DNA of 64,000 nt from Planctomycetota bacterium. GTDB taxonomy: Bacteria; Planctomycetota; UBA1135; UBA2386. This document shows, one piece after another, positions 7,593 to 15,617 of the stretch (within the stretch, counting starts at the first letter, position 1; every line of letters starts with the position of its first letter). The DNA lies in NCBI GenBank assembly GCA_028281765.1, contig JANQJF010000061.1:62001-126000 (forward strand). The letters are read 5' to 3'. The translations under genes were made by a program, and so were the position numbers. The notes under the pieces are model-generated. The model was not told the origin of the DNA and searched no databases. It was given only the letters and a program-made list of their open reading frames with translations.

Positions 7593-9761
7593 CTAGCGGC
7601 CGAAAGTGACGGTCAGCGCGCGGGTCAGGGCGTGGCCCGCCGCCGGGCCACCGGGAACGGCGACGAGGCCCTGGGTGTGGATCTCGATACCCGCGAGCAC
7701 GGCGAGGTCCGGCAGCGGGAGCGCGAGGTGCCCGAATCCCTCGGCATCGAGGCCGGTTGGGTAGAACTGCAGCGGCGCGCCGAGGTGCCACGTGCACGAG
7801 CCGACCGAGATCGGTTGGAGCGTGCCCGCGAGGGCGATCGCGCCGATCGGGAAGCCGGGGTCGCCGAGCAGTTCGATCCGGTATCCCAGGTCACCGAGCA
7901 CCGGAGGGCCGGCGATCAGGTTCGGGACCGATGTGCCGGGGATGGGGCAGTCCGTGCCGGCAGCCATGACGTCAGCCGGGGGCGACGACGTGTACTTCCA
8001 GTGCCCGGGCTCGACCAGGCAACCGAACGGTCCTTCCCCGCCGAACAGGTTCAGCTCACCGCGGGCGCGATCGTAGACGAGGTCGTCGGTCCGGAACACC
8101 GCGGAGAGCGTGTCCGTCGTCAGCAGCTGCCAGCTCGATCCGTCATAACGCAGCGTTTCGGTCGGCGCCGTGCCTCCCGACGCGACCATGACGACTTCGC
8201 CGAGCCCCTCGTCGAAGGCGAGCGCGTGGTCCTCGGACCCGGCAGCCGCTGTCGCCGTCGACTGCCAGTCGTTCCCGTCCCATTCCCAGGTCTGGCCGCC
8301 GTCGCCCGGGAAGCCGCCGTGCATGACGACCCGTTGGCGGACGGGGTCATAGGCCATCTTCGCACGAGAGCGTGCGGGTGGTCGCGTAGTCGGGAAGCGC
8401 TCCGTCCAGTCGTTCCCGTCCCATTCCCAAGTGTCGTCGAGCTGCGTGAACGCCGGCGATGGTGTCTCGCCTCCGAACAACACGACGCGCTGCCGCGCCG
8501 CGTCGTAGACGATCGCCTGGTAGCTGCGCGCCGGCGGCTCGTTGGCAGGTGTCATCCGATGCCAGTCCGCGCCGTCGTACTCCCAGGTCTCACCGAACAG
8601 CGTGACGCCGACGATGCGGTCGCGCGCTTCGTCGTACGCGAGCTGCGTCTCGGAGAACGGCGGGTACTGCGTGGCCGGCAAGAACTCGATACTTCGCCCG
8701 TCGTAGCTCCAGGTCGCGAAGGCGGTCGTGCCGACGATTACGTCGCGATTCGTGTCGTAGGCGAGCGAGCCGCGAAATCCCGTCGAGACGGCCCGAAACT
8801 GGTGCCACTGGGAACCGTCCCATTCGTGCGCGGCGCCCGTGTTGCGACTCAGCCAGACGATGGCCCCTCGCTTGGTGTCGAAGAACGCGTATCCGGACTG
8901 TGGAAACGCTTCCGGAGCATCCGCGACGTAGGTCCAGTCGGCGCCGTCGTACTCCCATACTTCGAAGCCGACGTAGACGACTTTGGAGCTGATGGGGTCG
9001 TAGAAGATCGAGCGTCGCTCGAGCGTGCTCAGCGTCGGGGACTGGGTCGTCGTGCGCTGCGTCCAATCGGTGCCGTCCCATTCCCACGTCTGATCCCCGG
9101 CCAGGAGCACGCACACGCCCCGTGCTTCGTCGTAGGCCATGCCCGTCGGCGCGGGGGGAGGCGTAGTGGTGGGCGTGGCCTGCGTCCAGTTCGCGCCGTC
9201 CCACAGCCAGGTGTCGTCGTAGCCGACCAACAGACACGCGTCGTAGCCGCCGAACAGCACGACCCGGTCGCGAGCCGCGTCGTAGGCGATCGCGGATCCG
9301 GCGCGTGCGGGCGGCGCGTTCGCCGGAGAACGGTTTGTCCAGCTCTCACCGTCGAACGTCCAAGTGTCCCCGACCTCGTTGCATGCGTACGGGTTGTCGC
9401 TGACCGTGCCGCCGAACATCAGCATGTTGTTGCGGCCCGCGTCGTACGTGATCGCATGGACGCGGCGGCCCGTCGGACGAGGCGAGAGCAGGGCACGCTC
9501 GGTGAAACGTTTGCCGTCCCATTCCCAGGTCTCGTCGATGTAGATCGACGGATTCCCGAACGGGCTGCAGTCGGCGACCGACCCCCCGAACGTGATGGCA
9601 CGCTCGCGCACCGGGTCCCAGACGACTCTCTCCTGCAGTGCGTTCGGCATGAACTGGCGTCGCACGGGTTGCCACGTGGGGCCTTGAGCGAAGACCGTGT
9701 CGGTGGAGAGGAGTGCGGCGAGCGCGATCGTGCCCGCGAGTGCCGATGGTTGCGTCTTCAT
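7593..9761 (-). CDS. secreted Kelch-like beta-propeller protein
   Basis: A 722-residue protein with a signal peptide (cleavage probably after VFA-Q near residue 25). The body is made of about 11 Kelch-like units of roughly 50 residues, each with a YDxxRxxxVLFGG strand and a TWEWDGxxWT strand; some units are degenerate (for example AHEWDGSQWHQ). This predicts one or two beta-propellers. The last 95 residues form a different beta-rich module (from about GYRIELLGDPGFP to TVTFGR) that recurs at the C-termini of other secreted proteins here. A role in surface binding is possible but not shown. Plausible promoter elements lie just upstream. Confidence 0.82.
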   Translation of the reverse strand: MKTQPSALAGTIALAALLSTDTVFAQGPTWQPVRRQFMPNALQERVVWDPVRERAITFGGSVADCSPFGNPSIYIDETWEWDGKRFTERALLSPRPTGRRVHAITYDAGRNNMLMFGGTVSDNPYACNEVGDTWTFDGESWTNRSPANAPPARAGSAIAYDAARDRVVLFGGYDACLLVGYDDTWLWDGANWTQATPTTTPPPAPTGMAYDEARGVCVLLAGDQTWEWDGTDWTQRTTTQSPTLSTLERRSIFYDPISSKVVYVGFEVWEYDGADWTYVADAPEAFPQSGYAFFDTKRGAIVWLSRNTGAAHEWDGSQWHQFRAVSTGFRGSLAYDTNRDVIVGTTAFATWSYDGRSIEFLPATQYPPFSETQLAYDEARDRIVGVTLFGETWEYDGADWHRMTPANEPPARSYQAIVYDAARQRVVLFGGETPSPAFTQLDDTWEWDGNDWTERFPTTRPPARSRAKMAYDPVRQRVVMHGGFPGDGGQTWEWDGNDWQSTATAAAGSEDHALAFDEGLGEVVMVASGGTAPTETLRYDGSSWQLLTTDTLSAVFRTDDLVYDRARGELNLFGGEGPFGCLVEPGHWKYTSSPPADVMAAGTDCPIPGTSVPNLIAGPPVLGDLGYRIELLGDPGFPIGAIALAGTLQPISVGSCTWHLGAPLQFYPTGLDAEGFGHLALPLPDLAVLAGIEIHTQGLVAVPGGPAAGHALTRALTVTFGR

Positions 9762-9791
9762 TCTCTAGCCCGCGCGTGTCGCGTTGACTGC

Positions 9792-9820
9792 ATGGTAGGT
9801 AGCCGGCTCGGAGCCGACAA
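9792..9820 (-). promoter_or_regulatory. possible sigma70-type promoter of the Kelch-like gene
   Basis: On the minus strand, TTGTCG (9820-9815) is separated by exactly 17 bases from TACCAT (9797-9792). Each hexamer matches four of six consensus bases. A transcript would start near 9785, about 24 bases before the gene's ATG. Found by eye only, in a GC-rich genome. Confidence 0.35.
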
Positions 9821-9859
9821 CCGCCACGCGACGCGCGCGGAGAAGCGCAAACGCGCCTG

Positions 9860-11299
9860 CTACATCGTCGTAATCGTGTCGACTTTTCGCGCGCGACGAG
9901 ACACGAACGCTGCGCTCAGCAGAACGCTGGCGACAACCGGGAGCCACCGCCGCGGCTGGCTGAGGAACGTCTCTGGAACGGCCGTGCCGAATCCGAGTCT
10001 CTTCAGCTGTGGCCGCCGCTCGAGCGGTGCCGTGTACGTCTCGAACTCGAGGTTCGCACTCGCGAGCAGTTCATCGGGGAACTTGCCCTCGATCACCGAC
10101 AGCACCATCGAGTCGAGCCGCGCGAGCATCCCCTTCAGCTCGTCGTCGCGTTGCTCGTCGATCAAGCCCTGCACGTACGCGTCGAGCGGCTTGCCATCGA
10201 GTCCGCGGCTCTCGCCGCGACGGCGCAGGGCTTTGGCCGTGCGCTCGTAGTCGAGAGAGAGGCTGTCGGAACGCGCCGCGAGCAGGTCGCTCATGAACAG
10301 TCGCTTCGCGATGCCGTTGTGCCGCTCCGGATTGCGGCGGCGCTCGATCCCGGCTCTCCATCCCTTCGGGATCGCCTTCTCGGTGCCGCCGATGACGCGC
10401 AGCGGCAGCTGCGTGAGGTACTCGCGTAGCACGCGACCCCGGACCTGCCTCGTGACGAACGCGTCCGGCATGCCCTTGAGCTTCACGGGGCGATCGGTGA
10501 GCGCGTAGACGACGTCCTTCGGCGCACCCTCGTTGAACACCGAAAGGCGCATCGGCAGGACCGGGTCCTCGGTGCGGAACCGAAAGCTCATCGCCTGGAT
10601 GAAGCCGTCGAAGTCACGCTTCCGGACCTGACCCGGTCCGCCGACGCTGCGCATCCCCGGCCGCGCATCTACCTCGCTCTTCTTCACGATGCGCGTCTTG
10701 ACCGCGACGAAACACCACCCGTCCGCGATGTAGTCCTCGCAGGTGTTGTCCATGCCGTCGGGATACTTGTAGCCGTTGCCGTCCATCCAGCCGGCGAGTG
10801 CGTCCGCGCTGCCGGCTTGCAGCACGGCGACTTGATACATGCCGACGGCTTCCTCGCGGAGCACGCGGAGCCCGGCCGACGGACCGCCCATGCCCGGCGC
10901 CGAGGGCCCTCGCGGGCCACCGCCCGCCACGGGCGCGGCGCCCATGAAGAAGTCGTCCGCGGATGGCAGGCGTACGACGACCTCCGGTGGCTCCGCAGCC
11001 TTGGCGATGTGTGGGAACACATCGTCCTCGACCTTGTGGATCGCCGGCGGCGTCGGGAACGGGATCAGCATCCCGAAGTTCTTCGCCTTGCCGCGATATC
11101 CGGGGCGCAGCACGATCGTTTCGATCCCCTTGTCGAAGAAGACGTACGTCGATTGCACGCCGATGCGTTGCACCGCGCCGCCGACCGTGGCGATCTGCCA
11201 GACCATGCCGCACGGGTCCGCCGACAGGCCCTGCATGGGCAGGGCTGCGAACAGCGCCGCCAGGCCGCGGGCCGTCGCTCTCGTGAGTGTGGTGTTCAT
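9860..11299 (-). CDS. DUF2330 domain protein, exported
   Basis: A 479-residue protein with an N-terminal signal peptide (ARGLAALFAALPMQGLSA). The following part matches DUF2330: DPCGMVWQI, VQSTYVFFDKGIETIVLRPGY and FGMLIPFPTPP, with further DUF2330-like motifs (GNGYKYPDG near residue 180, ALTDRP near 265). The function of DUF2330 is unknown. The C-terminus ends in a hydrophobic helix plus basic residues (RRWLPVVASVLLSAAF then SRRARK), which resembles a C-terminal membrane anchor or sorting signal. Its ATG overlaps the stop of the upstream frame as ATGA, so its translation is probably coupled to that gene. Confidence 0.82.
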   Translation of the reverse strand: MNTTLTRATARGLAALFAALPMQGLSADPCGMVWQIATVGGAVQRIGVQSTYVFFDKGIETIVLRPGYRGKAKNFGMLIPFPTPPAIHKVEDDVFPHIAKAAEPPEVVVRLPSADDFFMGAAPVAGGGPRGPSAPGMGGPSAGLRVLREEAVGMYQVAVLQAGSADALAGWMDGNGYKYPDGMDNTCEDYIADGWCFVAVKTRIVKKSEVDARPGMRSVGGPGQVRKRDFDGFIQAMSFRFRTEDPVLPMRLSVFNEGAPKDVVYALTDRPVKLKGMPDAFVTRQVRGRVLREYLTQLPLRVIGGTEKAIPKGWRAGIERRRNPERHNGIAKRLFMSDLLAARSDSLSLDYERTAKALRRRGESRGLDGKPLDAYVQGLIDEQRDDELKGMLARLDSMVLSVIEGKFPDELLASANLEFETYTAPLERRPQLKRLGFGTAVPETFLSQPRRWLPVVASVLLSAAFVSRRARKVDTITTM

Positions 11300-11982
11300 C
11301 TTGGTTCTGCGCTCTCTGAGTTGAGCAGTTTCACGCGGATCTGCACCGTTGCGGGCTCGTCACCCGCACCGTCGCTGATCCAGATGTCGTCGAAGGTGTG
11401 CCAGTCGTCGCCGTGCTCGAGGACCGTGAACCACGGCCCGGCTGCGAAGTGCAGCCCGTTGACTCAAAACCGACTCCACAAGTGGTGCAGTCCGACGCGC
11501 AACACGCTGCCCCCGAAGTCGATTCCGAGATCGTTGTGCTCGGGCATCAGGTGCACCTTCTCGCCGAGGCGTGTACTCCCGCTCGCCGTGGCGCGCACCG
11601 TGCCGTCGCGCGTGACGATGCGGAGCTCGATGTCGGCGCGGTCCCGTGCGATTTCTCCCTCGAGGAACTCGCGGCGTGCAGGATCGAGGTCGGCGCCTGC
11701 GATGAATTCGCGAACGTGGTCTCCGTGGTAGAGCAGCCATTCCAGCGCCGGGCTGTCCGCGGTCATCGGTTCGCGTGCGAACGTGGCGAGCTGCACGAGC
11801 ACGTCCTCGCGGGACGGCGCGGCCTCCCGGTGCGGGTGCGCTGAGCACGCCGAGCAGTGCTCGGTGTCCTGCGCGGCGGTCTGAGGTGCCTCGACCGCGG
11901 TCGCCGGCGGGGGCGGCACCACGGCGCTCAGGCCGAGCACGGCGAGCGCACAGACAGACAGGAGTCGGCTTTCGGATTGCAC
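11296..11982 (-). CDS. exported protein of unknown function interrupted by an in-frame UGA
   Basis: From a GTG at 11982 the frame begins with a signal peptide (LLSVCALAVLGLSAVV), then a CSAC motif near residue 43 and a 130-residue soluble domain up to GLHHLWSRF. There a TGA (11464-11466) interrupts it. The same frame then continues for 55 protein-like codons (FAAGPWFTVLEHGDDWHTF, then DDIWISDGAGDEP) and stops in an ATGA overlap with the DUF2330 gene. The overlap argues that the full 228-codon frame is, or recently was, one gene. Explanations: recent nonsense mutation, sequencing error, readthrough or recoding. A 6-bp stem (GGCTGC/GCAGCC, 5-base loop, 11440-11456) starts 7 bases after the TGA, but I see no redox-site context for selenocysteine. 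A start at 12126 is possible but leaves a non-signal N-terminus. I do not recognise the domain. Confidence 0.65.
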
Positions 11983-12112
11983 GCCGCTCGGAGGGGCAAG
12001 CACCGTGCCGTCGCCGAGAATCGGGCGGTCGCGGGAAACGGGGCGGTTTCGGGGGCCCGTGGTTACGGAGGCGTAACGATTAGGCGCACCGGCCGGAGTA
12101 TGGTCTGGCGCC

Positions 12113-13753
12113 GTGAGTGCTCGCAACTGGACTCTGATCGGGCTCGTGCTGACGACCGTATTTGCCCTGATCCCGACCGGGGCGCTGCTCGACGGGGCCC
12201 AGCTCGAGCCGGACGACTACCGTTATCTCGAGCACCTCGAGCGTGACCCTGGCCTGCGTTACGTGCTCGAGAACGACTGGGAGCACATCTGGTGGATCGA
12301 GGAACGGCCGAAGATGCAGTTCTTCCGGCCGACAGTCTACGCGAGCTTCTGGATCGACGGTGTGGACGCGAGCCCCGAGGCGCGACTGACGACGAACCTC
12401 GTCCTGCACTTGCTGTGCGCGCTCCTCGTGTTCGCGTTGGCGTGTCGGATGCTGCAGCCTGGGCTGCCGGCGGTGCTCGTCGGCGTCGTGTTCGCCGCGT
12501 TCGCGTGCCACGCCGAGACGTTGTGGTGGGTGACTGGTCGCAACGCGACGTTGCTCGCCGCGGGAGTCCTCGGCGGTCTGCTCTTGCACGATCGGGGCAC
12601 GACTTCGCAGCGTGGCGCGTGGCGCATCGGCGCGACGATTGCGTTCGTCTTCGCGTTGGGCTCGAAAGAGACCGCGCTCGTGATGCCGATCCTCTGCTGG
12701 CTGCAGGACCGATGGATGCGGAGAATCAGGTTGCCGTGGCGGGCGTACGTTCCGTACGGAGTCGTTGCGGTCGCCTACCTCGTCGTGCGCGCGAGCGTCG
12801 TCGAGACGCACGGGTCCGGCAATCTCGCGCCGTACGTCGTGCTGCCGTGGGCCGAAGGGTTCTTCGCGCATCTCGGCACACAGATCGTCGCCTATCTGCA
12901 GGCGCTCGGGTCGGCCGCTCTCGTCGAACCGTTCGTGACCTGGGATCGACTCTCCGTGAGTTGGTTCGGGATCGGAGTCTTTCTCGGCGTGGTCGGGGCC
13001 GTGGTTGCGACGTCGCGTGGCGATCGGCGCGCGGCGTACCTCGGCGTGATGTTCGTGCTGTGCTGGTTCCCGGCCGCGCCGATCTACGTCGACGAGCGCT
13101 ACATCTACTTGTCGTCCGCCGCGTTTGCTCTAGCGTTCGGATTGCTCGCGAGCCGAGCGACTGGTGAGGGGGCCGCGAAGTGGTGTGTGCCGCTCGTGAT
13201 CGCGGGTTTCGGCGTGTTCCAGCTGACGGAGCTGCACGCACGGCTGCGCGGTTTTCAGGTGACGCGGATCAGCACGTCTCTCGTCGATGCGCTCGAGCCC
13301 GTCGCGAGCAAGGTCCCCGCGGGCGCGCCGGTCTACATCGTGACGTTCCCGGGCTACTTCGTGTCCGCCCAGTTCTTGCAGCCGATGTTGCGAGTCGCGC
13401 TCGACCGACCGGACCTGAACGTGCACGTGTTGTCCGGCATCTCGACCGGTCGGGTCGCGATCACCCGAGAAGACGAACGGACGGTCGTCGTGCGTTCTGA
13501 CCAGCCGATCCTGGAGCAGCGCTGGGCGAAGATGCAGTGGGTCGACATGCGACCGGGTGTCTGCGTCGAGCGAGAAGCGCTGCCGTTCGACGTCGAAGTT
13601 CTCGAAGGCGATGGCGACGACTGCAACGCGATCCGGTGTCGATTCGAGCATCCGGTGTCCGATGCGGTGTTCCTGCAGTTCGAACCGGGGGGTGCCGCGA
13701 CGCGTATCGCCGAGTGGGTCGAGAAGGGTCGCTTCCGGGTTAAACGGTTGTAA
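12113..13753 (+). CDS. GT-C-like polytopic membrane glycosyltransferase
   Basis: A 546-residue protein with about ten membrane helices over residues 5-380 and a soluble C-terminal domain of about 150 residues. The first external loop carries the acidic pair LEPDDYRYL near residue 30, and FFRPTVYASFW and HAETLWWVTGRNATLL follow. This arrangement is typical of GT-C enzymes (ArnT/TMTC-like) that transfer sugars from polyprenyl-phosphate donors outside the cytoplasmic membrane. GTG start at 12113, right where the first helix begins. It is divergent from the UGA-interrupted gene. The acceptor is unknown, and an inactive relative is possible. Confidence 0.68.
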   Translation: MSARNWTLIGLVLTTVFALIPTGALLDGAQLEPDDYRYLEHLERDPGLRYVLENDWEHIWWIEERPKMQFFRPTVYASFWIDGVDASPEARLTTNLVLHLLCALLVFALACRMLQPGLPAVLVGVVFAAFACHAETLWWVTGRNATLLAAGVLGGLLLHDRGTTSQRGAWRIGATIAFVFALGSKETALVMPILCWLQDRWMRRIRLPWRAYVPYGVVAVAYLVVRASVVETHGSGNLAPYVVLPWAEGFFAHLGTQIVAYLQALGSAALVEPFVTWDRLSVSWFGIGVFLGVVGAVVATSRGDRRAAYLGVMFVLCWFPAAPIYVDERYIYLSSAAFALAFGLLASRATGEGAAKWCVPLVIAGFGVFQLTELHARLRGFQVTRISTSLVDALEPVASKVPAGAPVYIVTFPGYFVSAQFLQPMLRVALDRPDLNVHVLSGISTGRVAITREDERTVVVRSDQPILEQRWAKMQWVDMRPGVCVEREALPFDVEVLEGDGDDCNAIRCRFEHPVSDAVFLQFEPGGAATRIAEWVEKGRFRVKRL

Positions 13754-13855
13754 CAGACCGTACGGGCGAGTCTTGGGCCTATTGCCGTGAGCCGTCCGTT
13801 GGTCGACGATGGCGCCGCTCTCTCTTGCCCCACACACCAGCAGCTCGCTCTGCCC

Positions 13856-15601
13856 ATGTCCCTATCGACTTTCCTCGCGCTCCCCGCGTCCCTCCTCGCG
13901 TCTGCGCTCGCCGCGCAGTCGACGACGACTCCCGTGCCCGCCCCGCAGTCGCTGCTCGACGCGTTCAGTGTCAGCGCCGCGACGACGCAGGACATCTCGG
14001 TGAACCAAGATCCCGCGTCGACGGATCTCGAAGTGCAGGCCGTGATTGACGGCCAGCCCGTGGTCATGCAGCTCCACCTCCATGAGGTGCGTGCGCCCGG
14101 TGCGTCGGCCTGGGTGCAGGACGTGAACGGTTTGCGGCAGATTCCGCTCGCGCCGTGCGTGACCTATCGTGGTGCGCTGGAAGGCGTTGCCGGAAGTCGA
14201 GTTGCCGCGGGCTACTGGGACGGGGGCTTGAGGGCCCTCGTCTGGCTCGATCTGAACGAGCCGGCCTGGGGATTCGATCCGGTACGTCGTGCGGATCCCC
14301 TGGCGCCGATGAGTCAACACATTCTCTACCGGACGACCGACCTCATTTCGCAGGGGGTGTGCGGCGGTGCGATTGCGGACACGTTCGCGGCAGAACTCGA
14401 TGGCTTCGTCCCGCAGTCGAGTGGCACCGACGCGTTCGAGATTTGTGAGATCGCGACCGAGTGTGACGAGTACCTGATGTCCGTCTACGGAGACGACACC
14501 ACGGTCGCGACGAACGAGGTCACGAGCGTCGTCAACGCGATGGACGTGATCTACGGGCAGTACGTCGAGCTCGGCTACGTGATCTCCCAGATGTTCTTCA
14601 ACATCGGGAGTGATCCGTACAACACGACGAGCGGCCCGACCCTCCTCGGTCAGTTCCGGAACTACTGGCGCAACAACCGCAACGGCGTTCCTCGCGACGT
14701 CGCGCACTTGTTCAGCGGGATCAACTTCGACGGATCCGTGATCGGCGTCGCCTATCTCGGAGCGATCTGTGGAACGAACCGTACCTACGGTGTTTCGCAG
14801 CACATCGCGCTCGGGTTCGCGTCGAGGGTGGGCGTGACGGCGCACGAACTCGGCCACAACTGGGATTCCAACCACTGCTCCGGCAGTTCGTGCTACCTGA
14901 TGTGCGCGTCGCTGGGTGGCTGTGGATTCGGGATCGACCGGTTCGGCTCTTCGTCGATCAACCAGATCCTCGCCTACAAGAACTCGCGGAACTGCCTGAG
15001 CCCCGCGCCTGGTCCGACTCTGGTCGATGCCAGCCCGGCGTCCGTGAACGTGCTGGAGCTCCCGGAAGTGACCTTGACGGGGACGGCGCTGTCGACCGTG
15101 TCCGAGGTGTTGATCGATGGCGTGCCGGTGCCGCCCGAGGACGTGACGATCGTCAGTCCGACCGAGATTCGGTTCGTTCCGCCGCTGCCGACGTCGGTCG
15201 GTCCGAAAAACATCTGGGTGACCGGCAACGGCTCGAGCAATCTCGTGCCGTTCGAGTACACGCCGGTGGCCGAGCCGTTCCTCGAGGCGCCGATCTGGAA
15301 TCCGACCGGCCCCCAGTTTCCGTGGACGCTGACGTTCGCATCGCAGCCCGGGGACTCGTGGTGGCTGTTCATGGCGCCGCAGCAGCTGGTGACCGTGCCG
15401 ATCCTCGGCATCGACTTCCTGATCAACAGCTATCAGCTCTCGAACGGCGTGCTCGACGGCTCCGGCGTCGGCGGATGGTCGATCGAACTGCCGGTCAACG
15501 AGTTGCACCAGGTCGTGTTGTTTACGCAGGTCGTGTTCGCCGACCCCGGCCTGACCGCGCTGACCGCGACCGAGGTCGAAGGCACGATCGTGCTCGATTG
15601 A
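13856..15601 (+). CDS. secreted reprolysin-like (M12B) zinc metalloprotease with IPT/TIG domain
   Basis: A 581-residue protein. The ATG at 13856 starts directly at a signal peptide (STFLALPASLLASALAAQ); the frame is open to 13787 but that extension is not signal-like. A propeptide-like region spans residues about 25-150. The metzincin zinc motif HELGHNWDSNH sits at residues 330-340 (His330, Glu331, His334, His340), with a Cys-rich stretch after it (CSGSSCYLMCASLGGCG) containing the Met-turn. An IPT/TIG-type Ig domain occupies about residues 385-475, and a C-terminal beta-rich module ends the protein. It likely degrades extracellular protein; no inhibitor gene is adjacent. Confidence 0.87.
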   Translation: MSLSTFLALPASLLASALAAQSTTTPVPAPQSLLDAFSVSAATTQDISVNQDPASTDLEVQAVIDGQPVVMQLHLHEVRAPGASAWVQDVNGLRQIPLAPCVTYRGALEGVAGSRVAAGYWDGGLRALVWLDLNEPAWGFDPVRRADPLAPMSQHILYRTTDLISQGVCGGAIADTFAAELDGFVPQSSGTDAFEICEIATECDEYLMSVYGDDTTVATNEVTSVVNAMDVIYGQYVELGYVISQMFFNIGSDPYNTTSGPTLLGQFRNYWRNNRNGVPRDVAHLFSGINFDGSVIGVAYLGAICGTNRTYGVSQHIALGFASRVGVTAHELGHNWDSNHCSGSSCYLMCASLGGCGFGIDRFGSSSINQILAYKNSRNCLSPAPGPTLVDASPASVNVLELPEVTLTGTALSTVSEVLIDGVPVPPEDVTIVSPTEIRFVPPLPTSVGPKNIWVTGNGSSNLVPFEYTPVAEPFLEAPIWNPTGPQFPWTLTFASQPGDSWWLFMAPQQLVTVPILGIDFLINSYQLSNGVLDGSGVGGWSIELPVNELHQVVLFTQVVFADPGLTALTATEVEGTIVLD

Positions 15602-15617
15602 TGCGTCGAACCGCGGG

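Noticed and set aside
9797..9817. Small palindrome CGGCTCGGAGCCG as a terminator
   Set aside because: Very short loop, no T-run, and located in the promoter-like region of the Kelch gene.
6744..10250. 1168-codon plus-strand open frame
   Set aside because: Shadow of the minus-strand membrane protein, YciH and Kelch-like genes, produced by high GC; no recognisable domain.
11440..11456. SECIS-like hairpin after the UGA
   Set aside because: Only a 6-bp stem with an ACTTC loop, and no redox-active sequence context; not enough to call a selenoprotein.
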